Origin: Puffinus mauretanicus
Lineage: Eukaryota; Chordata; Aves; Procellariiformes; Procellariidae
Direction of reading: 5' to 3'
NCBI GenBank assembly: GCA_023333565.1
Contig: JAJKFH010003229.1
Coordinates: 2,516,001 to 2,580,000, forward strand
Length of the DNA: 64,000 nt
The stretch's first letter is position 1; every line of letters begins with the position of its first letter. The translations under genes were made by a program, and so were the position numbers. The notes beneath the pieces are model-generated. The model was not told where the DNA came from. It worked only from the letters and a program-made list of their open reading frames with translations, and made no database searches. Shown here piece after piece: positions 13,081-26,275 of this stretch.

Positions 13081-15286
13081 AATGTTACAATCATACCTAC
13101 CTATTCCTCCATATCTTTCCAACCTTTTTTGTTCTGTGAGTCAGTTAGACACACAAGTTAATGCTGGAATGTCATGTTATGCTTGAATTAATGATTATTA
13201 TTTCCTGATAGACTGATTGGAAAGATTACCATTGTCTTCAGACTGTTTATAAGTAACAGTAAAGAATTCAGAAAATCCAAGTACACACTGCTCCAACTGA
13301 GTACATTCAGTAACTCCAGATGACTCAAATGGTTTGGAAGGCAAATATAAAAGGGAAATAAGCATGAATGAAGCAAAGTTACCAAAAAAAAAATATACAT
13401 ACTGTATAAATAGCGATAAGATCATCATCAGATTCAACAATGTGCCACATATTATGGAAAGGAAGGATCAAAAAAATAAGGGTGCACTCTGATTCTATAA
13501 CCATTTACGTCTCAGATTTAAAAGTTAGTATTTCTTCCACGGATGGTTGGCTAACCGTACTTGGATCCTCTAAAAACTGGATTGATATCATTAATGAATT
13601 TTTTTCATCATACCTGATTTTAAATAACCAGAACTGGTATTCCTGTCCACAAATTCTGTATCATAATTTCTCTGCCTGACTTACATTTGTAGCTTATTTC
13701 CAATTTATCTTACCTAGTTAAAATAGAAAATGAAATAAATAAAATTCTTCCATTTGAGCTCTGGGTGAATGACAAATGTCAAATTCAAAATGCAGGCCAT
13801 GTACGCTGTCCTGGAAACATCATCCTTGCACAAACAGAAAAGATAAGCATGTTCACTAAGGTCATGTAAATACTGCTAACATCTTACACTGACTTAAGCC
13901 TGGGATTTTTTTTACTATTTCTGTTTTCAGAAGTCCCATCTACAGGGACTATCCTACTGATGCACTCTACGTGGAAAAGGTCCTAACAAGTCATTTAAAT
14001 GGCTATGCCTTCATAGCATTCCCTGTTTGGCAATGAAAAATTTTAAAAAAAACCTTTACTTTTGGTGGAGTGGATGGGTGCTATCACTTTACAGCCTAGA
14101 GTGCCAAACAGCGTATTTAAAAGGACATTGTATGTAATTAATTATCAGGCAGGAATGTGAGGTTAGGGAAAAAGGTGTTGGAATGCAATAATGAGTACAG
14201 AAAAGGCAGAGTTTAGTTTGACAGCAAAATTAATACACCAAAGATTTGATTCTGCAAGTGTAGTGCTAGGTGTCTTAAACTTGCTACTAATTTTAAGAAC
14301 AATCGAGATTTAATTCCATTTTATGATTAGAAATGTGACAAGACTTGACTTATGTACTATGTTCTACACAAAAAGTGTAAAACTAAAACTTTGAACCATC
14401 ACAGGTATTTATGTGTATAAAAAGGATACTTGCATAACCAATGTCTTCCTTCATACATTTCCTATCTGCTGTATATGCCACTGTCTTTATAACAATGCTC
14501 AATCATTTTACTCAAAACTTTAATTAAAATTTGTAATAAAAGGCACAGTTTTTCTTGTTTAAAAAATGCTGAGAATTGCAGAGAAGAAAATGAGATTTAT
14601 ATTGCTATGAAATTCCTCCTAGCTGTACTTTATATAAACAAGTCAAAAGCATAACCATTATCAAGTAAAAAAGAAATCGTTACATTTGACTCAGAAAGAC
14701 ACTTCAGAGTTCTAAACCCACTGTGATTCATAGTTATTTAAAATATTTCAGAAAATTACTATTAAAAATCCCTAATACCACTACCATTACAAAAAATCTA
14801 TAAAGCTTTTCAAATAATATTAAAGATTAATGAAATGTCTTTAAACTTTTTGTGAAGTCTTGCAAACTTTCAGTCTTTTTTCAGTACACTATTTCGATGC
14901 TATACAATCCCTTTTGTCAATTTACAATATAACAGCAACAACAATAACAACAAAACCAAATTCTTAAGGCCTTATTATGTTTTCACCCTTTTCTCCAAGC
15001 TCCATTTATTGGTTTTCTTCCTTTCCTCAACTATAGTCATAATATTCCAAAGGGAAGCTTTTACACAGGTTTGCTGTGAGTAATTTTTATACATACGGTT
15101 TCTACTTCAATATATTAGATTTTCAAGTCTGTAATGCCAAAGAAAGCAAATGCCAAGAAACTGCACATTATTTGCAAAAAACACTTACCATGCTATTTAA
15201 TTATTCCTTTACAATGATATATGACCAAAACTAGACATTAAAGTTTGTATGAAATGCCATCTACACAGAGTACAGACTAACAAATT
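13081..15286. other. AT-rich unique DNA, no gene seen
   Basis: Very AT-rich sequence with homeodomain-like cores such as TAATTAATTA near 14136 and a CAA-rich run near 14935-14955. No gene or clear repeat is visible. Confidence 0.45.
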
Positions 15287-15418
15287 AAGGCCCCAATACT
15301 GCCAATCAACACACAGAGAGACTGTTGCTCCGTTGATGCCCACACACAGTCCTATTGAATTTCAATGAATCTCTTTGCATGATTCCACATGCTCAGCAGC
15401 CTGTAGGATTAGGGTTTG
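15287..15418. repeat. Ancient palindromic MITE-like relic
   Basis: The element begins AAGGCCCCAATACTGCC and ends CCTGTAGGATTAGGGTTT, so its outer parts are rough inverted copies. The near-palindromic centre is ATTGAATTTCAAT at 15354-15366, followed by TCTTTGCATG. This agrees with a remembered amniote palindromic repeat whose ends read AGGCCCTGATCCTGCA and whose core reads CCCATTGACTTCAATGGG. The copy is old and has several mismatches. No open reading frame is expected in such a non-autonomous element. Confidence 0.55.
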
Positions 15419-17500
15419 GCTAGGCTACTTGGGAGTCACTGATGAGCTTCAGGCCTACCATCTAGCAATGAAGTCCATGCAGACAAAGCTCACCAACTGC
15501 GATGGTTGCATCTGTGCTGTATTCATTGCAGAATCCTGGATTCAGGCTGGATATTAACAGAAAATACCAAAATGACTGTGCTTTGATCTAGCAATGCTTA
15601 TCATCCCAGAATTCCAGGAGATGAGCATGAAGAATGGTTACTCATGCAATGCTTTCATCCTTCATGGAGGTAACACCTAAAAGCACGCAAGACACACATT
15701 AAACAGAGAATGAACACTTAACTGTCCAGTTGATTGCCTGCCATTTTTTATCAAATATTTTTTATTCAGACTAAAAGTGGTTAATTTTTCTAGAATGTAT
15801 CCCAAAAGAAAGCACCATCCATTCTCTTTGGGCCAAGACGTGATCATGGTCAAAAGCTTTGGGAATAAAAAAGAAAAAAAAAAGACAATGTTAGTATAAA
15901 TGAATTACAAAAGAATATCTAAACCACAAAATCAATGTTATTAAATCCTGAGGAATTATCAAGCAGGACATCTAAAAATCACATTCAAATTAATAAAATC
16001 AATCTTATTTGAGTTTCTCTTATGTTCATCCTTAAATGTTTATAATTAACTAGCAACGTAAGGAATAAGGGGAATCAGGTGACATACACTGTTTCTCTTG
16101 TGGTGACTTTCTCATGAATCTAAATTGCCAGAATAACTAGGCCCAAAATATCAAAAATTAGTTCTGTGGTCATCTCAAGATCATCTGCAACATTTTAATA
16201 TGGCTAAATCTGTATACCCTTGCTTACTTACTTCTAAATATAGCACATTGTTTTGCTGTTAAAAATAGGCTTCTTTATTAATCACGTACTCAGTACAATG
16301 GCGACACACTGTCTGTTCTTGCACACATAATGGGTCGTATCTTCTAGCAACCAGCAGATTTGGGAAGAAAATAAACCTGAGGTAACTATTTACAGTGATT
16401 TGCGGTAAGCACTTCATGGTTTATTTCCACATCAGGAAGAATGCTCCATCTGCTTCAGGTACAAAGGGATTCCTCAGATATGATAAAACTTCAGCACTAA
16501 AATAATGTGCCACTTGTAATACAATGTACAATTGGAAAATACTGCCAAAACCTCAGCTGCTGTAAGTCTCTGTAGTCAGTGGAATGATGCCAATTTGCAA
16601 TCCTTAGGTATATAGTTCCAGTGGTGTAAAATGCTACATGATAAAATATGATGCAATATTGTTGATTAACTCTTTCTTGCTATATGTATAATAACCAGTA
16701 ACATTTCCAGAAGTTCTTATGTACTTTTCCCTAGAAATATGGAAGCAGTGTATTGCTCAAAACACTGCTTTTGAGGGTGGCCTTTCCTTTAGCTAGAAAC
16801 ATAGGCAAGAGAAACCCATGCTAGAGTCAACAGAAGTTAAATGCTCAGAGCCATGATCAGAACCGGTATCTTTATGCAAGGTTTGATTTTATATTTTTGT
16901 AAAATAATGTCTTGAAAATATTGTGACACTAAAACAAAAATTAAAACGGGCAATGAATACTCTTAACAAGGAAAAATAATCCTCCTTCAACTTTTACTTC
17001 ACAGAAATAAAAAACATTTAAATTAGAATAAGCCTGGAAACATATCTTTTGGCAATAAAATTAGATGGTAAGCCAGAAACTTAATGCAGTAATAGGGAAG
17101 ACATCCTGTGTATTTCACAGTCCACACTACCCCTGCTACAGCACTCATTATAAAAAATAGGTGACGGCAAGTATTTGAGGGAAGTATTTGAAGGAAGTAA
17201 ACAGTCCGTCCAAGCCCAATAATCCAACATGTAATAACATTTGCCTGCAAATCAGGAACACTTGGCTATAACTGATGTGCTGAGAAAAAGCAAACCCAGA
17301 ACACTACTTGAGATTTCCATCAGAGACCATCCGGATTTGATGTCATCTCAAGATATGTTTGTTCAACATTTTGCTCTAAGTTACATAGACAGTTAGTATT
17401 AACTTAAACACAATGTCACTAGCAGATATTAAACCAGTGAATCTGCCTCCACTTAGCATGTGTAAAGGAAAAATTATGTGGAAACAATCCAGGGACTGTA
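15419..17500. other. AT-rich unique DNA, no gene seen
   Basis: No recognisable gene or repeat. Short A-rich runs occur (for example near 15867-15882). The frames present are short and random in appearance. Confidence 0.45.
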
Positions 17501-18460
17501 CGCTTCCAAAATCTTTTTCCTTTTATTACCAATCATTAATCTGAGAGATGTCACCCAACAAGTTGTTTATTTAGCTCTTGATATTTAGATAAGTGTCATC
17601 ATTTTATAGATTATTCTTAATTTCTCTTTGGCTAGTGTTGTTTATAATGTTACTGAAGTAAATGTTTTTATGGCTTTTAGGCCTAACAAAGCTTCGCCCT
17701 GCAAGTAATTATACTTGTGTAAAAATGCCCGCAGGGCTGGAGCCTAGAGGATTTAGCCCATATTCTTTCCCATGTAGCTAAAGCACCAAACCAAATCAAT
17801 TTATCTCCAGAGAAATGTGTGCTTTAAGCAGATTATTCTTGGTAAGATTTTTGTGCCCAGTGCTGAGTAATGCTCGAATACTTGAGTTTACCCTTAAAGC
17901 AATGACACAGAAAAAACTTACATTAAGTACAAGAAAACTTTGTTAAATATATGTACACACAATGAAATACATATAGATATCACAGACACATATATAAAAA
18001 AAATGGTTTGCTAGTACAGTGCTTTATGAAAACTTTAACCTAATTGTGCTGTAAGTGTGTGCAATGCATAAACTGAAAAGTGAGTATTATTGATCCATTA
18101 GAGGACATTCTTTAGATAAGTAATAGAGTGGGGAATGAATTCTGCACATTTTGGTTTCACCCTTCAGTGATTCTATTAGCAACCCTCAAAAATAGGATTC
18201 CTGCCATATGTGCTGATGAGATTTTAATAGCAATAAGCCTTATATTCAGTTAGTATAAAGCAATGTAGTTTACCAGCAAAGATCACCTCATGATTAGAGA
18301 TTAAAATACATTTTTTGCTGTGCTATATGTCCTGGTACACAGAAATCAGCCACTACATTTTGCTGTTATTAAAGTCCTCTTCTGTTTCCTAGTGGGCAAC
18401 CAGGTAGGTGATTAGAAGCCCTAATCAGTGAGATTATTCACGCTGGAAATGTATCACCCA
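17501..18460. promoter_or_regulatory. Possible conserved non-coding block
   Basis: Free of recognisable repeats and ORFs, this block has the even AT-rich texture with homeobox, GATA and SOX-like cores that conserved developmental non-coding elements often show, for example around 17640-17800 and 18160-18450. This is an impression only. Conservation cannot be judged from one sequence. Confidence 0.15.
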
Positions 18461-21400
18461 ACCCTCTTTTCAGCTTTTTTAAGTGGAAGAAGTGAAGTAT
18501 CTGCAGGGAGCAGGATGGGAAAATACTCCATAGGGCAGCAGCTTGGAGGTGAGAGGTTAAGGGGGTAATTGTTATTGCTGCCTACTGGGACTGATGGCTT
18601 TGGTTCTGTGCTGTGGCAGTGCTGGCTTCCCTTTATGCCAGGGCCTGTTCAAACATGGAAAGAAAAGACGGTGACAACCACAAAGGACTTGGATTTTCCC
18701 ACATGAGCCAGGACCTCCTGCCAGGGGACTGCAGAGGAAGGAAGGGGGAGGAAGCTGGAGGAGGGATGAGGATAATTACATGGTAAATATTCTCTTGCGG
18801 GCATCACTCTTGGAGTCCTGGGACGTATGCTGGCCTAGCAAAGTGATAGGCAAAATCCTGAGATAGAGAGAGCTGCTCCCATATCAGGGGGAAAAGACTG
18901 CCTACAACTGTGTGGAAGCGAGGAATACCACGCCTCAGTAATAGACAGCATTCCTGCAGGACAGAGATGCCTCAGCAGCTCCTGAGCCCAGGAGTTGCAG
19001 CTGCACAAAATCCTCAGTTTCCCTTTCTAACCCCGATTTAATACCAATGTTTTAACACTAAGGTGAATCCATGCATCTGAAACTTTGCCTGTTTAATGCA
19101 TAGGTGCATGGGCATACAGGCACAAGCGCGTTCTTCACGCAGCCAGACAACACTACATCACTGTCCTAAAGCACTTGCAACTTTATGAAAGGGAAGAAGC
19201 GCAGTATTTCTTCATTTGTAGCAAGAAGCCAACTTCTCAGTGTTTTTTTTTCATGACGACTCTCTGACAATCACATAGAGCGAGCAATTGGTAGTCAAGC
19301 AACTCCTGTGGAGCCAGGCAGATCTAGAGACGTCACCATGTACGCTCTGGTGCTGCCTCTGCCAGTTTTTCCCTCCATCCCCCCTCAAAGGCTGTTCTGC
19401 CTTTTTGTCACCATTAGTTGCTTAGCTTTTCCATGATGAAGTAGCTGTAAGAACAGAGCGAATGTGTACAGGGAAGGAGTGTTGGCCACTGTTAGGATAA
19501 TGAAGGGACAAATGTTTTATCTTCTCAGAATCCACGAACCTTACCTCTTTTTCAATAATTTCCCCACAAATCCAGCGTTTATTTGAAATGCACAAACTGA
19601 CCAAAAGCAGCTCCCCTAACCAGACTTGGTTGTCCTTATTTGGTGGGAACTGTGCCTCTGCCCCTCAGTTTAGTCCCAAACATGCCCCTCTGCCCTTGAC
19701 GCAGGCAGTAAGAGAACAGCCTCTTCCGTAACTTTAATGATACGTTTACTGCTTATTGCTCTAGTCCGTCCGTCCTTGCTGTGGGTTTTTTGCCAAAACA
19801 CTTCAGAAATATACAAATGTCTTCTATACACAAATTCTGAGTATAGAAGGTTTTTATGGCCTAGTACCAAATTTATCTCAGGCAGAGTTCTTTGTATTCA
19901 CACGAGATGATAAAAGGTTACTGATACTTGACCAGTTTGCAGTGATAAAACGAATGAATTGCTGGATCAGAGGACATTTTGTCTCCAAAGAAGACGTACT
20001 AAGTCATTCTGAGAGCTGCTCTACAGAGCTTAATTTGATAACAACTTGGGAGGATAATGTTCCTAATGAATTTAGGCCTAATCCTGGAAGTTCTCTTTTA
20101 CATAAATACTCCCACAGACCTTTGAAAGGAAAGGAAATAGGGGTCAGAGGAACAGGCCTTTCTCATTAAGTACTCAAGATCTCTCCCATCTTACCCATGC
20201 TGAACAGAGAGTTAATCTAATAGCAGTCTCGTTTACATTATGTGACTCGAGTCCCCTCACATGGGCCCCAAACATGCAAAATTTGCCATCAGCTCTATTG
20301 ACGAATCTTGCTAACAAGCGTACTGCAGTTAGTTACACATGGGAGTTACCACAATGTTTGTTAGCAAGTACGGTCAAGTTTTGGCCTCTCATTTTCAGCA
20401 AGTAGTATTAGGCCACACAAGCAAGCAGCAGGGCGAATTAGCCTACATGGTAAGATGTGCTAATATCTCTACTCGGGGAATTAGTTTTACCTTGTATCAA
20501 ACATAATTGCCTGGAATTGCTACGTTATTTTGCCCTAGACATTGAACCCACACTCTCCATACCTAACCAGCAGTTTTTCACGTTTCCCATGTGTTGTAAA
20601 CTGGTTTCCAGAAACAAAGAGCCCATGTCTCCTTCAACATATATCAATCTGAGCCATGCCTGAATTACATAGCATTGAATAATGTTATGAAAAGTGGTGT
20701 AAGAGACTAAAAGCTAACTGTTAACATCTGACTAATAATCGGTGGTCATGAAAGTGTCACTTTGCACACTGATATTACTACCTTTGCTTTGATGTGGTGC
20801 ACAATAGTAGTCACATGAGGACCAGCACAGAAGAAATGCTGCTGTTGCTAGAACAGGGGCAATCATGCACACACTAAGAACCAGGCAGAAAGTGGACATG
20901 AAACTGGATGAAAGAATAGAAGAAGGGGTTTTTTCCTTTTGCTAAGCTGCCAGAGTAACAAAACATTCATATCAGGAGAAGGAAAACAACTGAGTACACA
21001 TAAGAGAAAAAACAAATGTGTGGGATTGTAGTTGCTGCTGAATGCTTTATTCCTCTGGATCAGCACCAGTATATGGAAGAACTAGTACCACAGCAGAGAG
21101 CAGTGGGAATTCCCCCAAGATTAACAGCAAGATAGAAGCTATTAATTAGAACTTGAAATAAAATGTGTGGACCCACAAATGAAAAAATCCAGACAGAAGT
21201 CTATGAACAGAGAGTAAAAGGCCAACCCACCCTGATGTCGTTATTCAAATGACACCCTCGAGCTGGAGTGAGGCACTGCTAAGCTTGAGCGTGGGTAGGC
21301 AAAGCTGACCCACAGACAACCGGCAATGGTAGGCACATTAAAATTTACTTTCTGGTGTTCTAAAACACTTCAGAGTAATAACTATATGATCATGACACGG

Positions 21401-21800
21401 GGATAACTATAACACTCACTGACCCTTCAAAGCAAGCTGCACATTCTGGATTTCCTGCTGAAATCCCAGAGAATTGAATGTACTAGCTCTGCATTAGATC
21501 ACAGTCATGCACACTGGTGCTTTTTGGCTTAACAGGAGAGGTACATCATTCCTACTGCACTCTCTGTGCTTTAGCCACAGGAAAATGAACAAGCATACAC
21601 TATCACACCTAAACAGTATCTTAGGTTCACCCTTCAGTCAAAATAACATATTGCTTGCCGCTTAGATGACATTGGCACTTTATCTTTTATTCTTTCATTG
21701 CTGAATACCACCTATGACTGAAAAACAGATCATTTCTTAGTATAGTGCATCCTATGCCAGGCTATTCTAACTTCTATCTTTCATGACTTAGAGGGGAAGA
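18461..21800. other. Unique DNA with a purine-rich tract, no gene seen
   Basis: A purine-rich tract lies at about 18731-18772 (GGAAGG and GGAGG repeats). Short frames elsewhere have no family signature. No recognised transposon is present. Confidence 0.4.
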
Positions 21801-21805
21801 AAAAA

Positions 21806-21848
21806 CAGAGAGAGAGACACAGACAGACAGACAGACAGACAGACAGAG
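21806..21848. repeat. Microsatellite (GACA)n with adjoining GA run
   Basis: A short AGAGAGAG run passes into seven to eight near-perfect tandem copies of the tetranucleotide GACA (about 21817-21846). This is a plain simple-sequence repeat and a likely length-variable marker. Confidence 0.9.
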
Positions 21849-24800
21849 GAAAGGTTTCTTTTTGGTTAAAAGTTCAGGAAATGTTTTCCCAATCCAGGCA
21901 GATTGTGCTGGTAGCTGAGAAGCTGAAGAATAGCCCATCATTAAGTTTTTTTCCCTTTTTCATCCCTTCACTAGCCCAGAGATAGCATGCCCCTGCGGGG
22001 CCTCACTTCTGACTCTCTGACGAAAGCTGAGCAGCCTTCTGAGCCACAAGATGAGATAAAGCTGCAGCTATGAACAGCAGGGCAGAAGCTCTGGCATCTT
22101 TCCCTCCCACAAACCTCCATTAAAGGTCAGGCAAACTATTTAGGCCTGCTATTACAGGGATGAAAGAAGAACGGTTTTGTGATATAGATGATATATGCAA
22201 ATAAATAAATAAAACAGGAGAGACAATTGAGGCTCCTTGATTCCAGTCAGCAAAACACAAAAGGACAACTTTCATGCCAGACTCCGTTTCTGGAACGCTT
22301 TTCACCTTCTGACCTCAAAGACGTATAGTTTAGGAAAGGACGGTTTGTTACACATTGCCTGAGATCAGTGACTATACAGGCTTTATATAGCAGTAAATTC
22401 ATTCACCTCCCTTTTTTCCCCTCCACTGTTCCCAGGTACTTTATTAGGTAGCAGTGTCGCAAGATCTGTCAATAAAGTTCATGGTGCTCCCAGGAGTGAC
22501 AATCTATAGTGCATCTCAACACATACCAGAAAAAAAAGAAAACCCAGACCTAGCTTTTGCAATCATTACCGCTACAATAGAAAGTAGAAATTTGGAAAGA
22601 CTTATAGCCTGGTAAACAGACAAGTGTTAAAACAGCAAAGCTAGAGTTTGTGCCATCTTCTGAACTGAAGCATTAGTACTAGGAATTTGTAGGGCAGAGG
22701 GTTGATATTGCTTCTTAAAATATTCGTATGGTTCCATTTGGGAAGCTATAAAGATGAAATTAAAATACGGAAAGAAAACCATACTACCTTGCATATTTTC
22801 AAGTTTAAAATAAGTATTAAAGATTTCCCTCCACCAACAGAGAGCTATTACACAGTCAAGAGAAGACAGGCTGCTGCCTGCTTTCTAAGATCCTCCTGAA
22901 CTACAGGATCATTCCCTGTCTTTTAATTAGAAAGATGTACTAAAGCACAAGGAAGCATAGCAGCTTAATAGTTGTTCCTCTCCAAAGCACGGATGATAGG
23001 ACAATTTAAAAGAGTAGGCTGATATCAGTACTCCTCAAGACCAGTCACTATGGCAAACAAAGAGACCCACCTAGCTCTAAGTTATCTTCTGCCTACAATG
23101 AACATCAGAAGATTCAAGGAGGATACTTCCACGTCTCTAGGAGCAACCTTTGTAGTGTCTCTGCTCTTGTCCCTCCAAGTGATCTCAGAGGCAGGTTCTC
23201 CTAGTGACTTTCTTAGACATAGCCTATACTTCTACCCAGGAATTTTAACTAAGCAGAAATTAAGCACTCTGAGCTTTTGTCTACATTGTCCAATAAGGCC
23301 AAACACATCCTTACAGCAGCACATGCAGAGCAGCTCTAGCGCACGTGCACAGCCTCTAAGTCCACACACACACAGAGTAAATGTGACACAACCTAGACAC
23401 ATTGGACATATTGCCCACGCTTCTATGCACACACAGTGTTATAGTAAGACCTATGGAGTATGCTAAGAGCTACAAAGATACTGCACACTTGCACATAATT
23501 TCCATTTAGGAAATCCAAGGGGAAAAAACAGCCAACCAAACAAAAATCCCAAATGTAGGTTGCTCTAGGTTCCCTTAAAGGCAGCCCTAAGCTGCCATAA
23601 TTTTTGTTATCCTACATGATCCAATCCACAGTGCCTCTAATTCCATTTTGCCTATTCTAGTATTGCCATGTCATACTCCCCCACATACAGTGTATGTATT
23701 TGGTATTGGCAGGAAGATCAGCTCTCATGGCTCAGATGAGTGCTGCACCCTCTCACCTGATATGGTCAAGCAGACACGATGGGGCCAGGTACCTGACAGA
23801 CTGAGAAAAGTAGTAAGTTACACTGGCTGCAGGTCAATTTAAAAAACGTTAGAGAGAAGTTTACAGGTTAGAGGACACAGCTAAAATACATGCCAGAGAC
23901 TATGAGGCCTGTTGGCTGAAGATATGCATCTACTAGGTGTCAGTTTAAATTTTAAGTCAAAAAAAAACCCTTGCTTGGTTGGACAGACACAGCCTTTGCA
24001 GTGAGAACTGAGGACCAGAGAAGCACTCACAGAAACCTCTCCTTTTTTAGGTTCTATCCCCAACGCAGAGTGAGAAGTAGCTCAAACACCTTCGTGCTTT
24101 CTTGCAGGACAACTGGGCTAACAGTGCACCCCATGCATAATCCTGGCATTTTTTCCAATGAGATTACTCAGGACTGTACAGGTTTGTTACCATTAACTTA
24201 AGAAACTGATGTTAAAATGCAAATAATGCTTTGCATAATCTTGCTTATTTGCTCCAGAAGAACCGTGTGGCAATATCTGTTCCCAAATTTCCCATCTCCG
24301 TTTTCTCTAGATGGCAGATGCTCACGTCTTCTACTGCCTTCCTTTCACTCAGCGCAGACTGCAGGTCAGCCTTTGCCTCCCTATTTCCCACCAGTCCCTC
24401 CTTCCCACTCAGAGCTATTAGCATCCTTCTGCATCACATACATACAAACACTTTGAAAACTAGTTGGGATCCCCACAGAAAAGTAAACAAATCTGGTCAG
24501 TGGTTGCCATCCACTCTAGAGGTCTGATGTCCCAGGTACTAATTTCAAAAGAGGAACAATCTCCACGTAAGCCCATTCTGTTCTACTTTACATTCGCTAT
24601 GGAGAAATGCTGGCCGCTCTGATATGCTCTGATACTGGACAGTCCCACATTAAGAGTCACCACTATGTAAATGGTTAAACCACATTCACAGGCTTGGGTA
24701 TTGAGGTACTGTCCTTTTCAGCCAAGTCCCTGTTGTCACAAACTCTGTCTGTATAAAGACAGATGTTGGAATCTAGTGAGATTTCTTACTGACCTGGGGA

Positions 24801-24964
24801 TATGCCTGATAAGGGTTTTTTTGCAAGATCAGGACCTCTTATGTCAGTTTACACTTACTCCTGAGCGTGTAGGAGTCTATCTTTCATAATCCAGCTCATT
24901 AAATGACATTTTAGCCTATCCAATAATCCAAAGTGCTCTTTTCAGCAGGAAATACTTTATAAGG
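21849..24964. other. Unique DNA, no gene seen
   Basis: The longest frame is 138 codons on the plus strand (23050-23466). It is low-complexity in places, overlaps a CA-rich run near 23362-23374 and has no known motif. Short AAAT repeats occur near 22198-22212. Nothing here supports a gene. Confidence 0.4.
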
Positions 24965-25051
24965 TCCACATCCTGCCATCAGCCTAGGCACTGATCTCCC
25001 ATTTGAAAACAGTAGAGAGGTCTGTGTAAAATATCACTGGCAGGATATGGG
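24965..25051. repeat. Ancient inverted-repeat MITE-like relic
   Basis: The 14-bp left arm TCCACATCCTGCCA (24965-24978) and the right arm TGGCAGGATATGGG (25038-25051) are inverted copies with 12 of 14 positions matching. The interior has an ATCTCCCATTTGAAAACAGT-like core, which recalls amniote palindromic repeats with TTACACCAGTGTAAAT and CCCATTGACTTCAATGG themes. It is small, old and non-coding. Confidence 0.5.
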
Positions 25052-26206
25052 TAATCACTGATCTTTTTCTGGCTAGCAGTAGGAGTAGAAATATACTGGT
25101 TTTCTCATATTTAGCAGTTATTTGGTCTGAACTCATTATTTACCTGTATGTTATTAAGGGTATTTGAAAAGGCGTGTTTTCTTCAAATCCCTAAAGGGGA
25201 AGAGATCCATGCCAAGTCTACCCACACATAATTATATATTTCTACAGCAGAACTATTTACAAAAAAAAGTCCCTTACTTCAATGCAGGGATGGAGAAAAA
25301 TCTGTCTCCTTGCCAATTCCAGGAATCCGAAAAAATAAAATAAATAAAAATTTTTGCTAACTTCAGTTCTAAAAAAATGTTGCCATATATCAAAATTCTG
25401 TATTCATTTACCAACTGATAATTACAACAGGCAAGACTATACTTCCTTAGGCCTAAGCCTCTAGTTGCAAATGAATTGTAATGGAAATACCAATAGGATA
25501 GCATATAAGGTGTTAGCAAGGCATTTATGTGGATATATTTCTCTAAAGGCACTCAGGTTATCCCTGTCAACTGTTTATTGGTTTGTGTGAAAACACTTTG
25601 TGAAGAGGCCCAAAGAGAAGAGATCAGCATCTAATCAAGCATGTGATCTACATTTTTGAAAAAATATTCAAATACCACTTACAGTCAGAAAGGCTAAAAG
25701 AGCAGAGAAAGGGAAGATCTCCCAAATCCTAATTTTAAGTCTATGGCACCAAATTATAGTGTGATTTTAAGCTGTACTTAATATCACTGCTTATCATGAG
25801 CTTAACAGCATTAAAGGGATGTGTGGAGTTGGAGGAGTGGAGAGATTTCTCCTGTTCCCTTTCTGAAGGCATATGCTTACCTGCGAATATCACCTTTCAT
25901 TTTTAAAAAGTTTCTAAACCTCAGAATTGCAGAAAACTTTTGAAAGTATGTCTTCAGTACAAAGACGCAAAATTAAAGGCGTTCACATGTTAAAAAAAAC
26001 CAATGTTTTTTTACCAGAGGAAAGCAGAGGAGGGAATAGCTGACAGATGTTTACAGGGCTGAGGTTAACAGTGCAGGATTTATACTCGGTTCTCTCCATC
26101 TGCAAAATAATCCTTATGAAAGCAGGATACACAAAGGAGAGAGTAGAAGATATGAGGAAAGGGGAAAAGGTGGTAACTGAAGGAAACCTTACTCCTTTAT
26201 TCAAGA
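25052..26206. other. AT-rich unique DNA, no gene seen
   Basis: Includes a short AAATA-rich patch near 25331-25350. No gene-like frame or recognised repeat. Confidence 0.45.
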
Positions 26207-26275
26207 ATAGAATCACAGAATCGTAGAACCATTTAGGTTGGAAAAGACCTTTAAGATCATCGAGTCCAACCGTAA
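26207..26275 (-). mobile_element. CR1 LINE, truncated 3' tail
   Basis: The plus strand reads AATAGAATCACAGAATCGTA and then AGGTTGGAAAAGACCTTTAA and GATCATCGAGTCCAACC, the reverse complement of the extreme 3' end of bird CR1 elements with its ATTCTATG-type terminal octamers. Only about 70 bp remain, which is typical of strongly 5'-truncated CR1 insertions. There is no coding content. Confidence 0.9.
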
